From an uncultured Ignavibacteria bacterium (GTDB lineage Bacteria; Bacteroidota; Ignavibacteria; Ignavibacteriales; Melioribacteraceae), in the NCBI GenBank assembly GCA_937930275.1, contig CALGLM010000380.1:1-16478 (forward strand): a stretch of 16,478 bases of DNA, given 5' to 3'. Both the position numbers and the translations under genes were made by a program. Shown here one piece after another: positions 15,999 to 16,478 of the stretch (its first letter is position 1; each line of letters begins with the position of its first letter). The notes beneath the pieces are model-generated. The model did no database searches. It worked only from the letters and a program-made list of their open reading frames with translations, and was not told where the DNA came from.

Positions 15999-16412
15999 AT
16001 TCTGCAAAATTGCCCATTGATAGTATAATAATAACCGCAAAAAAAATTTTACCTCACTCTAATTTCATTCTCTTATCTGGTTGTAAAGTGTAATTGCCCA
16101 GTAATAATCCGAATACATACAGATAAAAAAAGAGACATAAAAGACCGGTGTTAACAATTTTTTAATTATTTAAGCAAACCAAAATAGAAAAAAATCCCCA
16201 ATAAATACATCGTAAAGTTACCTATTAACAATATTAAAAAGTTTATAACAAAACAAATAAGCTTTAAGAACGGTCACTAAAACCATAAATATTCTTTTAT
16301 TATCAAAGATTTTAATTTATAATAATTATTTTTTGTAAACATAATTATTTATTTTTTTATTATATTATTATCCCAAAAACCACTGTATTTTAAAATTATT
16401 TTTGGGGTTTAC
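15999..16412. other. Intergenic stretch with no gene seen
   Basis: These 414 bp are A+T-rich and interrupted by stops in every frame. I see no tRNA, no repeat array and no convincing open reading frame. The only structure is the inverted repeat at 16372-16406, next to the following start codon. The promoter of the last gene should lie here, but I found no TTG/TAnnTTTG pair at proper spacing. Confidence 0.6.
16372..16406 (+). promoter_or_regulatory. Inverted repeat covering the possible ribosome-binding site of the last gene
   Basis: Arms CCCAAAAA (16372-16379) and TTTTTGGG (16399-16406) are perfectly complementary over 8 bp, with a 19-nt loop that itself contains the palindrome ATTTTAAAAT. 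The right arm includes most of GGGG (16404-16407), the only purine-rich G run before the ATG at 16413. In RNA the hairpin could hide the start region; this is inference. Confidence 0.4.
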
Positions 16413-16478
16413 ATGAAAACTTTTATTCGGCTAATCGGTTTATTTGTAATTTTATGCGTGATATCAACAAATGCACAA
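16413..16478 (+). CDS. N-terminus of an exported protein (3' end cut by window)
   Basis: ATG at 16413 opens 22 codons to the window edge. The product begins MKTFIRLIGLFVILCVISTN and then Ala-Gln, a classic signal peptide with a basic start, a hydrophobic core and a probable cleavage site near N-A-Q, the same ending as in the surface protein upstream. The mature part is not visible, so its function is unknown. Another T9SS cargo would fit the context, but that is a guess. The terminator at 15964-15998 separates it from the preceding gene. Confidence 0.75.
   Translation, partial: MKTFIRLIGLFVILCVISTNAQ

Noticed and set aside
16397..16404. Exact match to the Bacteroidota -7 box, TATTTTTG
   Set aside because: It is only 8 nt from the start codon and has no TTG at the expected upstream distance. 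In DNA this T-rich, a match by chance is likely.
15999..16412. Possible small RNA or tRNA in the long intergenic stretch
   Set aside because: No cloverleaf, no GC-rich folded block and no second terminator were seen.

Overview
This AT-rich window (about 30% G+C by eye) most likely comes from a Gram-negative member of the FCB group, and my best guess is Ignavibacteria or a close relative. The evidence is a C-terminal type IX secretion (T9SS) sorting domain with the NYPNPFNPTTTI signature, lipoproteins and signal peptides of diderm type, and many start codons without a Shine-Dalgarno sequence. I cannot assign a genus. Cloacimonadota and other FCB lineages use similar PNPFNP tails.

Left half (1-8004, minus strand): one compact operon running toward coordinate 1. 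In transcription order it encodes a 788-aa lipoprotein of unknown family, a membrane-anchored family-5 (peptide-type) substrate-binding protein, a 278-aa exported protein of unknown function, a DppB/OppB-like permease, a DppC/OppC-like permease, and a tandem (two-domain) ABC ATPase cut by the window edge. Gaps are 16, 12, 5, -14 and -1 nt, so the six genes are very probably co-transcribed. Together they look like a divergent peptide-type ABC transporter with two dedicated envelope partners. Its substrate and direction are not evident.

Middle (8005-11754): a divergent AT-rich promoter region, then a soluble two-PAS histidine kinase gene on the plus strand. Its 3' end overlaps by 29 bp the end of a convergent gene for a 270-aa cytoplasmic protein of unknown function. 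An 80-bp divergent spacer leads to a four-helix membrane protein with a DUF3592 domain.

Right half (11755-16478, plus strand): a 285-bp leader with stem-loops precedes a 1288-aa exported multidomain surface protein. Its layout is signal peptide, N-terminal beta domain, three SdrD-B-like repeats, a DUF11 domain that appears split by an inserted choice-of-anchor A domain, a seven-motif Asp-box beta-propeller, and a T9SS type A sorting domain. A strong intrinsic terminator follows, then about 400 bp with no gene, and the first 22 codons of another exported protein.

The most notable observations are the ABC/lipoprotein operon and the domain-in-domain arrangement in the surface protein, which is flanked by an 11-bp in-frame direct repeat 750 bp apart.
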